The notes: a model not told the origin generated them from the letters alone. A stretch of 64,000 nucleotides of DNA from Falsiroseomonas sp041690465 (GCF_041690465.1 NZ_JAWLHG010000024.1:1-64000); one strand, 5' to 3'; shown: positions 51,816 to 61,326, counted from the first letter of the stretch. Numbers and translations: made by a program.

Positions 51816-53606
51816 TCAGAGCGGCGCGCAGGCCCCTTCCAGCCAGGCCCGCGTCGCCCCGTCCACCGCCGGCCCGACCTCCGCCAGCACCCGCGCATGG
51901 TAGGCATCCACCTGCGCCCGCTCGGCCGGCGACAGCATCTCCACCGCGATCAGCGCGCGCTCGTACGGCGCCCGCGTCAGCACCTCGAATTCCAGGAACG
52001 GCTTGCGCTGCCCGGGCCGCCCCGCCGCCGGCCGCACCAGCAGCAGGTTCTCGATGCGGATGCCGTACGCCCCCGGCTCGTAGAAACCGGGCTCGTCCGA
52101 CAGGATCATCCCCGCCTTCAGCGGCACCGGCTTCGCCGAGCGGCTGATCCCCGCCGGCCCCTCATGCACGCTGAGGAAGCTGCCGATCCCGTGCCCGGTG
52201 CCGTGGTCGTAGTCCAGCCCCGCCGCCCACAGCGCGCGCCGCGCGATGGCATCCAGGTGCGGCCCCGCCACCCCCTCCGGGAAACGCGTCGCGGCCAGCG
52301 CCAGGTGGCCCTGCAGCACGCGGGTATAGCGCTCGCGGAGCTCCGCCGGCGCCGCGCCGGGCCCGGTCCACAGCGTGCGGGTCACATCCGTCGTGCCGTC
52401 GCGGTACTGCGCGCCGGAATCCAGCAGGAACACCTCGTCCGGGTGGATCGCGCGGTCGGTCTCCGGCGTCGCGCGGTAATGCACGATGGCGCCATGCTCC
52501 CCGGCGCCGGCGATCGCCGGAAAGCTCTCGGCCACGAAATGCGCGCCCTCGCCCCGCAGCGCCACCAGCTTCGCCGCGGCGCCCATCTCCGTCAGGCCCT
52601 CGCGCGGGACTCGGGAAAACCAGGCGAGAAGCCGCGCCAGCGCCACCGCGTCGCGCTTGTGCGCCGCGCGCGCGCCATCCTGCTCGGTCGGGTTCTTGCA
52701 GGCGCGCGGCATCCGGCAGGGATCCTCGCCGCCCACCACCTCCGCCCCCGCCGCGCGCAGCCGCCGCGCGATCCAGGCCGGCGTCACATCGGGGTCGAGC
52801 CGCAGCTTGGCACCCGCCAGCCCATCCAGCGCCGCCCCCAGCTCCCCCGGCGGCCGCAGCGCCACCGCATTGCCGAGATGCGCCCTGAGCGCCGCATCCG
52901 CGCGCGCGGGGTCGAGGAACAGCTCCACCGTGCCATCCGCGCGCAGCAGCGCCTGCGCCAGCGCCAGCGGCGTGAAGGCCAGGTCGCCGCCGCGCATGTT
53001 CAGCAGCCAGGCGACGGAATGCGGATCGGCCAGCACCGTCGCATCCTCCCCGGCATCGCGCAGCAGCTTCGCCGCCGCCTCCCGCTTCGCCGCCGATTCC
53101 ACCCCGGCGAAGGCGGTCGGGTGCGGCACGGCCGGGCCAGCGGGCGGCGCCGGGCGGCCGGTCCAGACCGCGTCGATCGGGTTGGAGTCGAGCGCCACCA
53201 GCTCCACGCCCGAGGTCGCCAGCTTCTCGATCGCCGGCTCGGTGTGCAGCCAGGGATCGTAGCCCACCCGCGTCTCGCGCGGCTCGCCGCGCAGCGTCTC
53301 GGCGGGCGGCTGCTCGATCAGGTGCCGCAGCTGCCACAGCGCCGGGTCGGTCTCGCGCTCGGCCTGGGTGGTGTAGCGGCCATCCACGAACAGGAAGGCG
53401 CGCTCGCGCAGCACCAAAGCGAGGCCGGCGGAACCGGTGAAGCCGGTCAGCCAGGCCAGCCGCTCGGCCGAGTCCGGCACGTATTCGCCGAGGAACGCAT
53501 CGCCGCGCGGCACCAGCAGCCCATCCAGGCCGCGGCGGTGCAGCTCGGCCCGTAGCGCGCCGAGTCGGGCGGGGTGGTCCGAGGGGTTCGTCACGCGATT
53601 TATCAC
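51816..53606 (-). CDS. pepP: Xaa-Pro aminopeptidase (M24B)
   Basis: A 596-residue aminopeptidase P-type metalloenzyme that removes the residue before proline. It has two creatinase-type N-terminal domains and a C-terminal pita-bread domain. Metal ligands are visible in LLDSGAQYRDGTTDVTRT (two Asp), GTGHGIGSFLSVHEGP (His), LSDEPGFYEPG (Glu) and GIRIENLLLV (Glu). The long three-domain form resembles eukaryotic-type APP1. The GTG start follows AAGG; a GTG four codons later is an alternative. It ends eight bases from the orphan transposase-domain gene. Confidence 0.9.
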   Translation of the reverse strand: MINRVTNPSDHPARLGALRAELHRRGLDGLLVPRGDAFLGEYVPDSAERLAWLTGFTGSAGLALVLRERAFLFVDGRYTTQAERETDPALWQLRHLIEQPPAETLRGEPRETRVGYDPWLHTEPAIEKLATSGVELVALDSNPIDAVWTGRPAPPAGPAVPHPTAFAGVESAAKREAAAKLLRDAGEDATVLADPHSVAWLLNMRGGDLAFTPLALAQALLRADGTVELFLDPARADAALRAHLGNAVALRPPGELGAALDGLAGAKLRLDPDVTPAWIARRLRAAGAEVVGGEDPCRMPRACKNPTEQDGARAAHKRDAVALARLLAWFSRVPREGLTEMGAAAKLVALRGEGAHFVAESFPAIAGAGEHGAIVHYRATPETDRAIHPDEVFLLDSGAQYRDGTTDVTRTLWTGPGAAPAELRERYTRVLQGHLALAATRFPEGVAGPHLDAIARRALWAAGLDYDHGTGHGIGSFLSVHEGPAGISRSAKPVPLKAGMILSDEPGFYEPGAYGIRIENLLLVRPAAGRPGQRKPFLEFEVLTRAPYERALIAVEMLSPAERAQVDAYHARVLAEVGPAVDGATRAWLEGACAPL

Positions 53607-53643
53607 CCGAGCCTTAACTCCGACACATATGTCTACACTACTT

Positions 53644-53660
53644 CATGCGCGGGGCGCATG
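53644..53660. promoter_or_regulatory. Inverted repeat upstream of DUF1127 gene
   Basis: CATGCGC and GCGCATG flank GGG, a perfect seven-base inverted repeat in the divergent region between the aminopeptidase and DUF1127 genes, about 120 bases before the latter's start. It could be an operator or leader hairpin. Confidence 0.35.
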
Positions 53661-53779
53661 GCTCAATCGTGGCTTCGGCGCATCACCTGTGGCTTCTGCG
53701 CCCCTATGTTGCACCTGCGAAGCGCGACCGGAGAGTGGCCATTGGGGCCCGCCCGGGCCGCGCCGCACACGAGAGCATC

Positions 53780-54148
53780 ATGGACCCCCGCCGCAATCAG
53801 GAACAGATCGGCCTGTTCCCCACCACCCTCGCCACCCCCGGCCTCAGCGCGGTGGACGTGATCCGCGCCCAGGCCGCGCAGGCCCGCGACGCCGCGCTCG
53901 GCGCCGGCATCCGCCGTGCCGCCGTCGCGACCTGGCAGGTGATCGCCGCCGTCGGCAGCGCGCTGCTCACCTTCCCGGCCCGCCGCAGCACCTATGAGAG
54001 CCTGCGCCAGCTGTCGGACCGCGAGCTGGCCGATATCGGCCTCACCCGCGGCGAGATCAGCCGCGTCTTCGAGCCCGATTTCCGCATGCCGGCGCGCCCG
54101 GCCAACGCCAACCAGCCGGCTGCCGCGGCGCGTCCGCAGGCCGCCTGA
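53780..54148 (+). CDS. DUF1127 domain protein
   Basis: A 122-residue protein whose C-terminal part (TYESLRQLSDRELADIGLTRGEI) is the DUF1127 motif with its conserved LSDRELxDIGL turn. The N-terminal half is Ala-rich and may form an amphipathic helix (AAVATWQVIAAVGSALLTF). The ATG at 53780 is preferred over upstream codons because it begins a sensible short protein with a purine-rich leader. It has its own strong terminator. Role unknown. Confidence 0.75.
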   Translation: MDPRRNQEQIGLFPTTLATPGLSAVDVIRAQAAQARDAALGAGIRRAAVATWQVIAAVGSALLTFPARRSTYESLRQLSDRELADIGLTRGEISRVFEPDFRMPARPANANQPAAAARPQAA

Positions 54149-54195
54149 CCGGTTACTCCACGCAGGTCCGATCCCCCCTCGGCCCGCGCGGACGC

Positions 54196-54236
54196 ACGGG
54201 GCCGGCGCCTCCCCCCCCTGGGGGCGCCGGCCCCGT
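54196..54236. terminator. 14-bp bidirectional terminator
   Basis: ACGGGGCCGGCGCC and its exact complement flank a 13-base C/T-rich loop, followed on the plus strand by TCTT. It lies between the convergent ends of the DUF1127 gene and prmA, three bases from the prmA stop, and can serve both. Confidence 0.85.
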
Positions 54237-54238
54237 TC

Positions 54239-55156
54239 TTACGTCCGCTTCCGCAGCAGCAGCGTGGTCCAGGCGCCAACCGGCAAGGCGCGCTCCAGCA
54301 CCAGCCCCTGCCGCCGATGCGCCGCCAGCACCATCCGCGCCTGCGTCCCCAGCAGCCCCGCCAGGATCGCCGTGCCACCTGGCGCCAGCCCAACCGCCAG
54401 CTCCTTCGCCATCGCGCAGAGCGGCCGCGCCAGGATGTTCGCGAACACCAGGTCGTACGGCCGCCCCGCGCGCACATGCCGCTCCGCCCAGCCATCCGCC
54501 CGCCGCGCCCGCACCAGCGCGCCGACGCCGTTCATGCGGGCGTTCTGCTCCGCGACGCGCACGCTCCACGGCTCGATGTCGGTCGCCAGCACGCGGCGCT
54601 TCCGCCGCTTCGCCGCCGCCATCGCCAGGATGCCGGACCCCGTCCCGAGATCCAGCACCCGCCGCATCGGCCGCCGGTCCTGCGCAACCCGGGCAAAGGC
54701 GATCAGGCAGCCCTGCGTCGAGGCATGCTCGCCCGAGCCGAAGGCGATCCCCGCATCGAGCGTCAGCACCGTGCGCCCGTAGGTCGCGCGGGGCGGCACA
54801 TGGGTCGGGCGGATCACGAAGCGGCCGCCGATCTCCGCCTCGGGGAAGCTCTCCACGGTGCGGGCGAGCCAGCCTTCCGCCTCCACCGGCGCCGATTGCA
54901 GCGCGGCATCCGTGCCGGTGACCATCGCCGCCAGCGCCAGCGCGCCGGCAAGTTCCTCGTCGCCGCTGCCCTGCGGGCGCACGCCCTCGACGCGCCAGGT
55001 ATCGGTCGCCTCGTCGCGGAAGAGCGCGACGGAGCGACAGACCCTCTGCAACGCCGCCTCGAAGGCGGGCACGGCCTCCTCGGGCAAGGCATCGAGCCAG
55101 ATGGTCTCGAGCGGATCGGCGCGACGGTCGCGCTGCATCGCGTAGGTGTCGCGCAT
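54239..55156 (-). CDS. prmA: Ribosomal protein L11 methyltransferase
   Basis: A 305-residue SAM-dependent enzyme that methylates L11. FGSGEHAST, VLDLGTGSGILAMAAAKR and LVFANILARPL are the family motifs for SAM and substrate binding. The ATG at 55156 shares one base with the uvrD stop (TGATG); a GTG one codon upstream is an alternative. It forms the end of a coupled uvrD-prmA transcript. Confidence 0.93.
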   Translation of the reverse strand: MRDTYAMQRDRRADPLETIWLDALPEEAVPAFEAALQRVCRSVALFRDEATDTWRVEGVRPQGSGDEELAGALALAAMVTGTDAALQSAPVEAEGWLARTVESFPEAEIGGRFVIRPTHVPPRATYGRTVLTLDAGIAFGSGEHASTQGCLIAFARVAQDRRPMRRVLDLGTGSGILAMAAAKRRKRRVLATDIEPWSVRVAEQNARMNGVGALVRARRADGWAERHVRAGRPYDLVFANILARPLCAMAKELAVGLAPGGTAILAGLLGTQARMVLAAHRRQGLVLERALPVGAWTTLLLRKRT

Positions 55157-57363
55157 CACGCCTCGCCGGCCTTGCGCACGAAGCGGTCCAGCACCCGCTT
55201 CGTGTCGGCCTTGTCGAAGGCGATCTCCAGCCGGTCGTCGTCCACCGCGGTCACAGTCCCGTAGCCGAACTTGTCGTGGAACACGCGGTCGCCGCGCGCG
55301 AAGCCGGCGGAGGCCGCAGGGCGTTCCTTCACCTCCCAGGCGCCCGCCTCGATCACCCGCGGCCGCCGCGCCAGCAGCCCGCCGCCGCCGAAGACGGAGG
55401 GCGTCTCGGCGAAGCGCGGACGCGCAGCCTGGCCGCCTTCGCGCGTCACCATCTCCTCCGGCAGTTCGTCGAGGAAACGGGAGGGGACGGCCGGCGACCA
55501 GTTCCCATAGATGCGGCGGTTGGCGGCGTGGCTGATGATGGCGCGCTTGCGCGCCCGCGTGATGCCGACATAGGCGAGGCGGCGTTCCTCCTCCAGCGCC
55601 TTCTCGCCGCCCTCGTCGAGGCTGCGCTGGCTGGGGAACAGCCCTTCCTCCCAGCCGGGCAGGAACACCGTGTCGAACTCCAGCCCCTTCGCTGCGTGCA
55701 GCGTCATGATCTGCAGCCGCTCGCCCTCGGCGTTCTCATCGGTCTCCATCACCAGGGCGACGTGATCGAGGAAGCCGGCGAGCGACTGGAACTCGCCCAT
55801 GGCGCGCAGCAATTCCTTCAGGTTCTCCAGGCGGCCCGCCGCCTCGGGGCCGCGATCGGCCTGCCACATGGCGGTGTAGCCGCTCTCCTCCAGCACCGTC
55901 GCGGCGGCGACGACATGGCCTTCCTTCTCGTTCACCTGGCGCCAGCGGGCGAAGCCCTGGATCAGCTCCCGCAAGGCAGCACGCGGCTTCGGCTTCAGCG
56001 TGTCGCCCTCGGTGATGCGCGCGGCGGCGTCGTGCAGCGGAATGCGCTGCTCGCGCGCCAGCACATGCAGCGCACGCAGGCCGGTCTCGCCGAGGCCGCG
56101 CTTCGGCGTGTTGACGATACGCTCGAAGGCGAGGTCGTCGGCTGGCTGGTTGAGCACGCGCAGATAGGCGAGCGCGTCGCGGATCTCCTGCCGCTCATAG
56201 AATTTGAGCCCGCCGATCACGCGATAGGGCAGGCCCAGCACGATCAGCCGTTCCTCGAAGCTGCGGGTCTGGAAGCCCGCGCGGACCAGGATGGCGACCT
56301 CGTTCAGCGAATGGCCGGAGCGGCGCAGCGCTTCGACGCGGTCGCCGATCATCCGCGCTTCCTCCTCGCTGTCCCACAGCGAGACGACGCGCACCTTCTC
56401 GCCTTCGGCATCCTGCCGCCCGGGCCGCAGCGTCTTGCCGAGCCGGCCGGTGTTGCGCGCGATCAGGCCGGAAGCAGCGCCGAGGATCGGCCGCGTCGAG
56501 CGGTAGTTGGCTTCCAGGCGCACGACCTTTGCGCCACGGAAATCCTTCTCGAAGCGCAGGATGTTCTCGATCTCGGCTCCGCGCCAGGAATAGATCGACT
56601 GGTCGTCGTCGCCGACGCAGCAGATGTTCTGCGGCAGCGGATCGGGGCGCTGGGCCAGCAGGCGCAGCCAATAGTACTGCACCAGGTTGGTGTCCTGGTA
56701 CTCGTCCACCAGGATGTAGCGGAAGCTGCGGTGGTAGTCGGCCAGCACGTCCGGCCGCGTGCGCAGGATCTCCGTCATGTGCAGCAGCAGGTCGCCGAAA
56801 TCGGCGGCGTTCAGCTCCCGCAGCCGTGCCTGGTACGCCTCGTAGAGCGCGCGGCCGCGATTCGCCGCGTAGTCCGTGTCGTCGGCCGGCGTGATGCGGG
56901 CGGGCGTCAGGCCGCGATCCTTCCAGCGCTGGATCTCCGCCATCATGCCCTTCTCGGGCCAGCGCTTCAGGTCCACGCCGGCCGCCTGCATCACCTGCTT
57001 CAGCAGCCGCAGCTGGTCGTCGGCATCGAGGATGGTGAAGGAGGGTTTCAGCCCCACGATCTCGGCGTGTCGCCGCAGCATGCGCGCGCAGAGCGCGTGG
57101 AAGGTGCCGAGCCACAGCCCCTCCGCCGGTCGGCCGAGGATCTGCGCGACGCGCTCGCGCATCTCACGCGCCGCCTTGTTCGTGAAGGTGACCGCCAGCA
57201 CCTCCCACGGCCGCGCCTTGCCGCTGACGAGGATGTGCGCGAAGCGCGTGGTCAGCACGCGGGTCTTGCCGGTGCCGGCGCCGGCCAGCACCAGCAGCGG
57301 GCCATCCAGCGTCTCGACCGCCTCCCGCTGTTCGGGGTTCAGCCGCTCGAGATAGTCGCTCAC
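55156..57363 (-). CDS. uvrD: UvrD/PcrA-type DNA helicase
   Basis: A 735-residue superfamily 1A 3'-5' helicase for nucleotide-excision and mismatch repair. GAGTGKTRVLTTRFA (motif I), DEYQDTNLVQYY (motif II), VGDDDQSIYSWRGAE (motif III) and IMTLHAAKGLEFDTVFLPGW (motif V) appear in order. The C-terminal tail (RVFHDKFGYGTV, DDDRLEIAFDKADTKRVL) is the Tudor-like domain that contacts RNA polymerase. The GTG start overlaps the TGA of the pentapeptide gene (GTGA). Confidence 0.95.
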   Translation of the reverse strand: MSDYLERLNPEQREAVETLDGPLLVLAGAGTGKTRVLTTRFAHILVSGKARPWEVLAVTFTNKAAREMRERVAQILGRPAEGLWLGTFHALCARMLRRHAEIVGLKPSFTILDADDQLRLLKQVMQAAGVDLKRWPEKGMMAEIQRWKDRGLTPARITPADDTDYAANRGRALYEAYQARLRELNAADFGDLLLHMTEILRTRPDVLADYHRSFRYILVDEYQDTNLVQYYWLRLLAQRPDPLPQNICCVGDDDQSIYSWRGAEIENILRFEKDFRGAKVVRLEANYRSTRPILGAASGLIARNTGRLGKTLRPGRQDAEGEKVRVVSLWDSEEEARMIGDRVEALRRSGHSLNEVAILVRAGFQTRSFEERLIVLGLPYRVIGGLKFYERQEIRDALAYLRVLNQPADDLAFERIVNTPKRGLGETGLRALHVLAREQRIPLHDAAARITEGDTLKPKPRAALRELIQGFARWRQVNEKEGHVVAAATVLEESGYTAMWQADRGPEAAGRLENLKELLRAMGEFQSLAGFLDHVALVMETDENAEGERLQIMTLHAAKGLEFDTVFLPGWEEGLFPSQRSLDEGGEKALEEERRLAYVGITRARKRAIISHAANRRIYGNWSPAVPSRFLDELPEEMVTREGGQAARPRFAETPSVFGGGGLLARRPRVIEAGAWEVKERPAASAGFARGDRVFHDKFGYGTVTAVDDDRLEIAFDKADTKRVLDRFVRKAGEA

Positions 57364-57857
57364 TGGCAGACGCCGACGCTGCCCGCGCCGCAGATGCGCT
57401 CGCCATCGGTCCAGCGTGCGCCGGCCAGGATCGCGTTGGAGAAATCCGCGCCCTCGAGATTGGCGCCGGTCAGGTCGGCGCCGCTCAGATTGGCGCCGAA
57501 CAGCCGCGCGCGGCGCAGGTCGGCGCGCACCAGCTTCGCATCACGGAGCGTCGTGCGGGTGAAGTCCGCGTTGCGCAGATTGGCCTCGGTCAGGTCCGCC
57601 TCCGTCAGGTCGGAGGAGACGAAGCGCGCCCTGAAGCCATCCACGCCGGTGAGATTCGCCCCGACCAGCGTGGTGCGCCCCAGCGACGCGTCGCGCATCT
57701 GCGCGCCGGCAAGGTTCGCGCGCGAGAAGTCGCGCCCATCCAGCAGGCAGCGCCGCCAGACCACATCGGGCCCGGGCGGATCGGTGCAGGCGGCGAGGGC
57801 TTCGCCCGCGACGAGCAGCGCGGGCAACACCAGGGCGAGGAGATGGCGCCGGGACAC
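57360..57857 (-). CDS. Exported pentapeptide-repeat protein
   Basis: A 165-residue protein with a signal peptide (MSRRHLLALVLPALLVAGEALA). Residues about 40-150 are A(D/N)LxX pentapeptide repeats (SRANLAGAQMRDASL, ADLTEANLRNADF, GANLSGADLTGANLEGADF) forming a right-handed four-sided helix. It ends with CGAGSVGVCQ, and three cysteines flank the repeats. It is coupled to uvrD by overlap. A DNA-mimic role is known for some relatives, but a signal peptide makes that unlikely here. Confidence 0.85.
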   Translation of the reverse strand: MSRRHLLALVLPALLVAGEALAACTDPPGPDVVWRRCLLDGRDFSRANLAGAQMRDASLGRTTLVGANLTGVDGFRARFVSSDLTEADLTEANLRNADFTRTTLRDAKLVRADLRRARLFGANLSGADLTGANLEGADFSNAILAGARWTDGERICGAGSVGVCQ

Positions 57858-57948
57858 GTCCGGCGATATAGATCACGAACACCGCATCTCCAACCATTCC
57901 CCTCGCGTCACGCATCCCTTGGGCCTTCTCGGAGCATTTCTCGAACGG

Positions 57949-58866
57949 ATGGCCCGGCATGGCGGTGCGCTGCTCGCCGGCTGCGTCTTCGTGGGCGTCG
58001 CGCTGCCGCCGCTGGCCGCCGTGCTGCGCGAGACGCTGACCATCACCGTCGCCGGGCTGATGACGCTCGTGCTGCTGCGCATCGACCTCGCGCAGGTGCT
58101 TTCGTACCTTCGCCGGCCGCTGCTGGTCGCCGCCCTGCTCGCCTGGCTGCTGCTCGCCTGCCCGCTGATCGTCTTCGCGCTGGTCCGGGCGACGGGGCTC
58201 GATGGCGCGCTCGGCGCGGCGGTGGTGATCATGGCGACGGGCTGCGCCGCCACCTCCTCGCCGGCCTTCGCGCGGCTGGTCGGGCTTGATGCCTCGATCT
58301 CCCTGGTGGTGGCGGTGCTGTCCACGCTGCTGGTGCCCTTCACCGCGCCGCCGCTGGCGCTCGGGCTGCTCGGGATCGACCTCGCGATTTCGGTCGGCGG
58401 GCTGATGGCGCGGCTGGCGCTGATCGTCGGGCTGCCGCTGCTGCTGGCGCTCGCCATCCGCCGCCTAGTGCCGCCGGCGCGGCTGGCGGGCTGGTCCGGC
58501 ATGGTGGACGGCACCGTCGTGCTGCTGCTGGTGATCTACGGCATCGGCGTGATGGACGGGATGCAGGCGAAGCTGCTGGCGGACCCGGCCTGGGTGGCCG
58601 GCGGCCTCGCGCTCGCCACACTCGGCAATTTCGGCCTGAACGCGCTGACCGCGCTGGCCTGCCTGCCGGCCGGGCGCGGCGTGGCGCTGGCGGCGGGGCT
58701 GCTTTCGGGAAACCGCAACATGGCACTGTATCTCGCGGTCCTGCCGGCGGCGACGGACAGCCGGATCCTGCTGTTCTTCGCGCTCTGCCAGTTCCCGCTG
58801 TTCCTCAGCCCCTTCCTGCTGCGGCCGATCTATGACCGGCTGCGGGCGGCGGGGCTGACAAGCTGA
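57949..58866 (+). CDS. Bile acid:Na+ symporter-like (BASS) transporter
   Basis: A membrane protein of about 305 residues with roughly 10 helices. The repeat-type architecture (VAGLMTLVLLRIDLAQVLSYL; VVIMATGCAATSSPAFARLVG; GLLSGNRNMALYLAVLP) resembles the BASS superfamily, with an ATSSPA segment at the helix crossover and GNRNMAL in the second half. The start is uncertain: the ATG at 57949 lacks a clear ribosome site and a TTG ten codons upstream is possible. Cargo unknown. It is not the long frame antisense to uvrD that runs into it. Confidence 0.75.
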   Translation: MARHGGALLAGCVFVGVALPPLAAVLRETLTITVAGLMTLVLLRIDLAQVLSYLRRPLLVAALLAWLLLACPLIVFALVRATGLDGALGAAVVIMATGCAATSSPAFARLVGLDASISLVVAVLSTLLVPFTAPPLALGLLGIDLAISVGGLMARLALIVGLPLLLALAIRRLVPPARLAGWSGMVDGTVVLLLVIYGIGVMDGMQAKLLADPAWVAGGLALATLGNFGLNALTALACLPAGRGVALAAGLLSGNRNMALYLAVLPAATDSRILLFFALCQFPLFLSPFLLRPIYDRLRAAGLTS

Positions 58867-58937
58867 CGGGATGGGCCACGTGACGGGTCGGGGCTGCCTC
58901 GTCTAGCCTTGCGCAAGTACAGGAGGAACCGCGCACA

Positions 58938-59375
58938 ATGTCCTGGCCCGATCCGCAGCGTCCCGGCGAGCCCGCCGATCCGTCGCGCCCCTGGCATTGG
59001 GTGAACCGCGCCGAGGACCGCGACGGCCATCCGCTGCCGATCGGCTGGAACCAGCATCTGCGCCACTGGGTGGTCTGGGATGGCTCGACGATCGGCCCGG
59101 AGGAGGCGGCGCGCCGCTTCGCCTATGCCGGCCCCTGCCTGACGCCCACGGAGGCCGATGCGCGGGTGGCGGATGCGGTCGCTGCGGCCACGCCCGCCAA
59201 GCCGCCAGCGGATGAGCCGCCGCGTGGCCTGGCCGCGCTCGCGGCCTCGGCCCTGCCGGACCCGCCGCCGGCGATGGTCTACCGCAGGGATGCGATCCGC
59301 AACCACCTGCTGATCTTCGCCGGCACGCTGTTCGGTACGCTGTTCCTGGTGGAGAAGTTCAACATCTTCAGGTGA
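58938..59375 (+). CDS. Hypothetical membrane-anchored protein
   Basis: A 145-residue protein. The N-terminal half is soluble and tryptophan-rich (RPWHWVNRAEDRDGHPLPIGW, then HLRHWVVWDGSTIGPEE); a Pro-rich linker follows, then one membrane helix near the C-terminus (NHLLIFAGTLFGTLFLV). AGGAGG lies 11 bases before the ATG. Its end overlaps the convergent metF by eight bases. No family is recognised. The N-terminal part might form a small structured domain. Confidence 0.7.
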   Translation: MSWPDPQRPGEPADPSRPWHWVNRAEDRDGHPLPIGWNQHLRHWVVWDGSTIGPEEAARRFAYAGPCLTPTEADARVADAVAAATPAKPPADEPPRGLAALAASALPDPPPAMVYRRDAIRNHLLIFAGTLFGTLFLVEKFNIFR

Positions 59376-60327
59376 CCCCGGGCGCCATCGCCTTCGGCCG
59401 CACGCCCAGCAGGTGGGCGATGGCATAGGTCAGGTCGGCGCGGTTCAGCGTGTAGAAGTGGAACTCGTCCACGCCATTGGCCTGCAGCAGCCGCACCTGC
59501 TCTGCCGCGACCACCGCGGCGATCATCCGCCGCGTCTCGGCATCCTCCTCCAGCCCGTCGAACAGCCGCGCCATCCAGCCGGGCACGGAAGCGCCGCACA
59601 TCGCGCTGAACTTCTGCACCTGCTTGAAGTTGGACACCGGCAGGATGCCCGGAACGATCGGCACGGTGATGCCGGCGGACGCGCAGCGATCGAGGAAGCG
59701 CAGGTAGATATCGGTGTCGAAGAAATACTGGGTGATCGCCCGCGTCGCGCCGGCATCGATCTTCCGCTTGAGGAAATCGAGGTCGGCAGCGGCCGAGGCC
59801 GCGGCCGGATGCGTCTCGGGATAGGCGCCGACGCTGATGTCGAAATCGGCGATGCGCCTCAGGCCGCGCACAAGATCCTCGGCCTGCGCGTAGCCGCCGG
59901 GATGCGGCGTGTAGCCGCTCGCCCCCGCCGGCGGGTCGCCGCGCAGCGCGACGATGTGGCGCACGCCCGCTTCCAGATAGCCGCGCGCCACCTCGTCCAC
60001 CTCCCCGCAGGTCGCGCCGACACAGGTGAGGTGCGCCGCCGGCGTCAGCGAGGTTTCGCGCGCCAGGCGGGACACGGTTTCGTGCGTGCGGGCGCGGGTC
60101 GAGCCGCCGGCGCCGTAGGTGACCGAGACGAAGCGCGGTGCCAGCGGCTCCAGCCGGCGGATCGCGGCCCAGAGCTGCTGTTCCAGCGCGTCATTCTTCG
60201 GCGGGAAGAATTCGAAGGAGAGCTTGGGGGGCGGCCGTTCGGTGGGCTGTGGCAGGCCGGCCACGCGCGGTCCGGTCAGCCAGCGCTGCAGGGTTCCACT
60301 GCGGTCGGCGCTCACGGCGACATTCAT
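59368..60327 (-). CDS. metF: Methylenetetrahydrofolate reductase
   Basis: A 319-residue TIM-barrel flavoenzyme that makes 5-methyl-THF for methionine synthesis. KLSFEFFPPKNDALEQQLW, RFVSVTYGAGGSTRARTHE, HIVALRGDPPAG and ITQYFFDTDIYLRFLDRC are family motifs, the first carrying the catalytic Glu. The ATG has GGAG ten bases upstream. No SAM or SAH riboswitch pattern was found in its leader. Confidence 0.95.
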   Translation of the reverse strand: MNVAVSADRSGTLQRWLTGPRVAGLPQPTERPPPKLSFEFFPPKNDALEQQLWAAIRRLEPLAPRFVSVTYGAGGSTRARTHETVSRLARETSLTPAAHLTCVGATCGEVDEVARGYLEAGVRHIVALRGDPPAGASGYTPHPGGYAQAEDLVRGLRRIADFDISVGAYPETHPAAASAAADLDFLKRKIDAGATRAITQYFFDTDIYLRFLDRCASAGITVPIVPGILPVSNFKQVQKFSAMCGASVPGWMARLFDGLEEDAETRRMIAAVVAAEQVRLLQANGVDEFHFYTLNRADLTYAIAHLLGVRPKAMAPGVT

Positions 60328-60496
60328 TCACGCATTCTCCAGACGCCGGCAGCAGGATCACGGGGACGCGAGCCGCAGTGCAGCACGACCGTTTCGCTTC
60401 GCCACGCGCGCGCATATAAGGTCAACGCCGCGCCCCAGGAAGCCCCGGGGCGCGATGGTCCGGCACGACCCTGCCGGGCGCGAAGGAGGTTCGACA

Positions 60497-61309
60497 TTGT
60501 CCGTGACGCGCCGGCACCTGCCCAGCCCCCGCCTGCTCGGAGTCCTCGCCCTCGTGCTTGCCCTCGGCGCCTGCGCCACCCGGCCGGATCCCTCCGACCC
60601 CGAGGCGGTGGCCGATTTCGAGCAGGTCAACGACCCGCTCGAGCCGCTGAATCGCGGCATGTATTTCGTCAATGACGGCATCGACACGCTGGTGCTGCGC
60701 CCGGCCGCCGAGGCCTATCGCATCTTCCTGCCGCCCGAGGTGCGGGAGGCGATCCGCAACGTGCTGGCGAACCTGCGCACGCCGGTGATCCTGGTGAACG
60801 ACGTGCTGCAGGGCGAGACGCAGCGCGCCGGCGTCACGCTTGGCCGCTTCGTGATCAACACGACGATCGGGATCGGCGGCATCATGGACCGCGCCCGCGA
60901 CTTCGGCCTGCTCGGCCACACCGAGGATTTCGGCCAGACGCTGGCCGTGTGGGGCATGCCGGAGGGGCCCTTTCTCTTCCTGCCGGTGCTCGGCCCGTCG
61001 AACCCGCGCGACCTGACGGGGTTCGGGGTGGACATTGCCGCGAACCCCCTCACCTGGATCAGCGGGAACGAGGCCTATGACACTGTCATGATCACCCGGC
61101 AGGGCCTGACTGCCGTCGATGCCCGGGAAGGGCTGATCGAGCCCCTGGATGCGCTGCGCCAGGGTTCGCTCGATCCGTATGCGGCGCTGCGCAGCGCGTA
61201 TCGCCAGCGTCGCGCTTCGGAGATCCGCAACAGTTCCCCCGCCGTGTCGCCCATGGCGCCGGGCACCGGCTTCGGTGTAGGCGCGGGCGCCCCCACCCTG
61301 CGACCGTGA
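60497..61309 (+). CDS. mlaA: MlaA/VacJ outer-membrane lipoprotein
   Basis: A 270-residue MlaA-type lipoprotein that pulls misplaced phospholipid from the outer leaflet. The lipobox ALGAC follows a short signal peptide; DPLEPLNRGMYFVNDGID, PVILVNDVLQGE, RFVINTTIGIGGIMD and GPSNPRDLTGFGVD are family landmarks. A TTG start is preferred because AAGGAGG lies seven bases upstream; an ATG at 60455 gives a longer, unlikely leader. It is followed by mlaC. Confidence 0.9.
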   Translation: MSVTRRHLPSPRLLGVLALVLALGACATRPDPSDPEAVADFEQVNDPLEPLNRGMYFVNDGIDTLVLRPAAEAYRIFLPPEVREAIRNVLANLRTPVILVNDVLQGETQRAGVTLGRFVINTTIGIGGIMDRARDFGLLGHTEDFGQTLAVWGMPEGPFLFLPVLGPSNPRDLTGFGVDIAANPLTWISGNEAYDTVMITRQGLTAVDAREGLIEPLDALRQGSLDPYAALRSAYRQRRASEIRNSSPAVSPMAPGTGFGVGAGAPTLRP

Positions 61310-61326
61310 AGGAAGGGCACCGGCCG

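Noticed and set aside
53640..53720. tRNA-like segment or attachment site
   Set aside because: Only a short inverted repeat is seen; no cloverleaf or TTC-containing arm.
55276..57900. Very long open frame on the plus strand opposite uvrD
   Set aside because: It is antisense to a well-supported helicase gene and arises from GC-rich codon bias; only its last part, from about 57.9 kb, is a real gene.
60328..60450. SAM or SAH riboswitch in the metF leader
   Set aside because: None of the conserved pieces (such as GAGGAGCG of the SAH class) was found.
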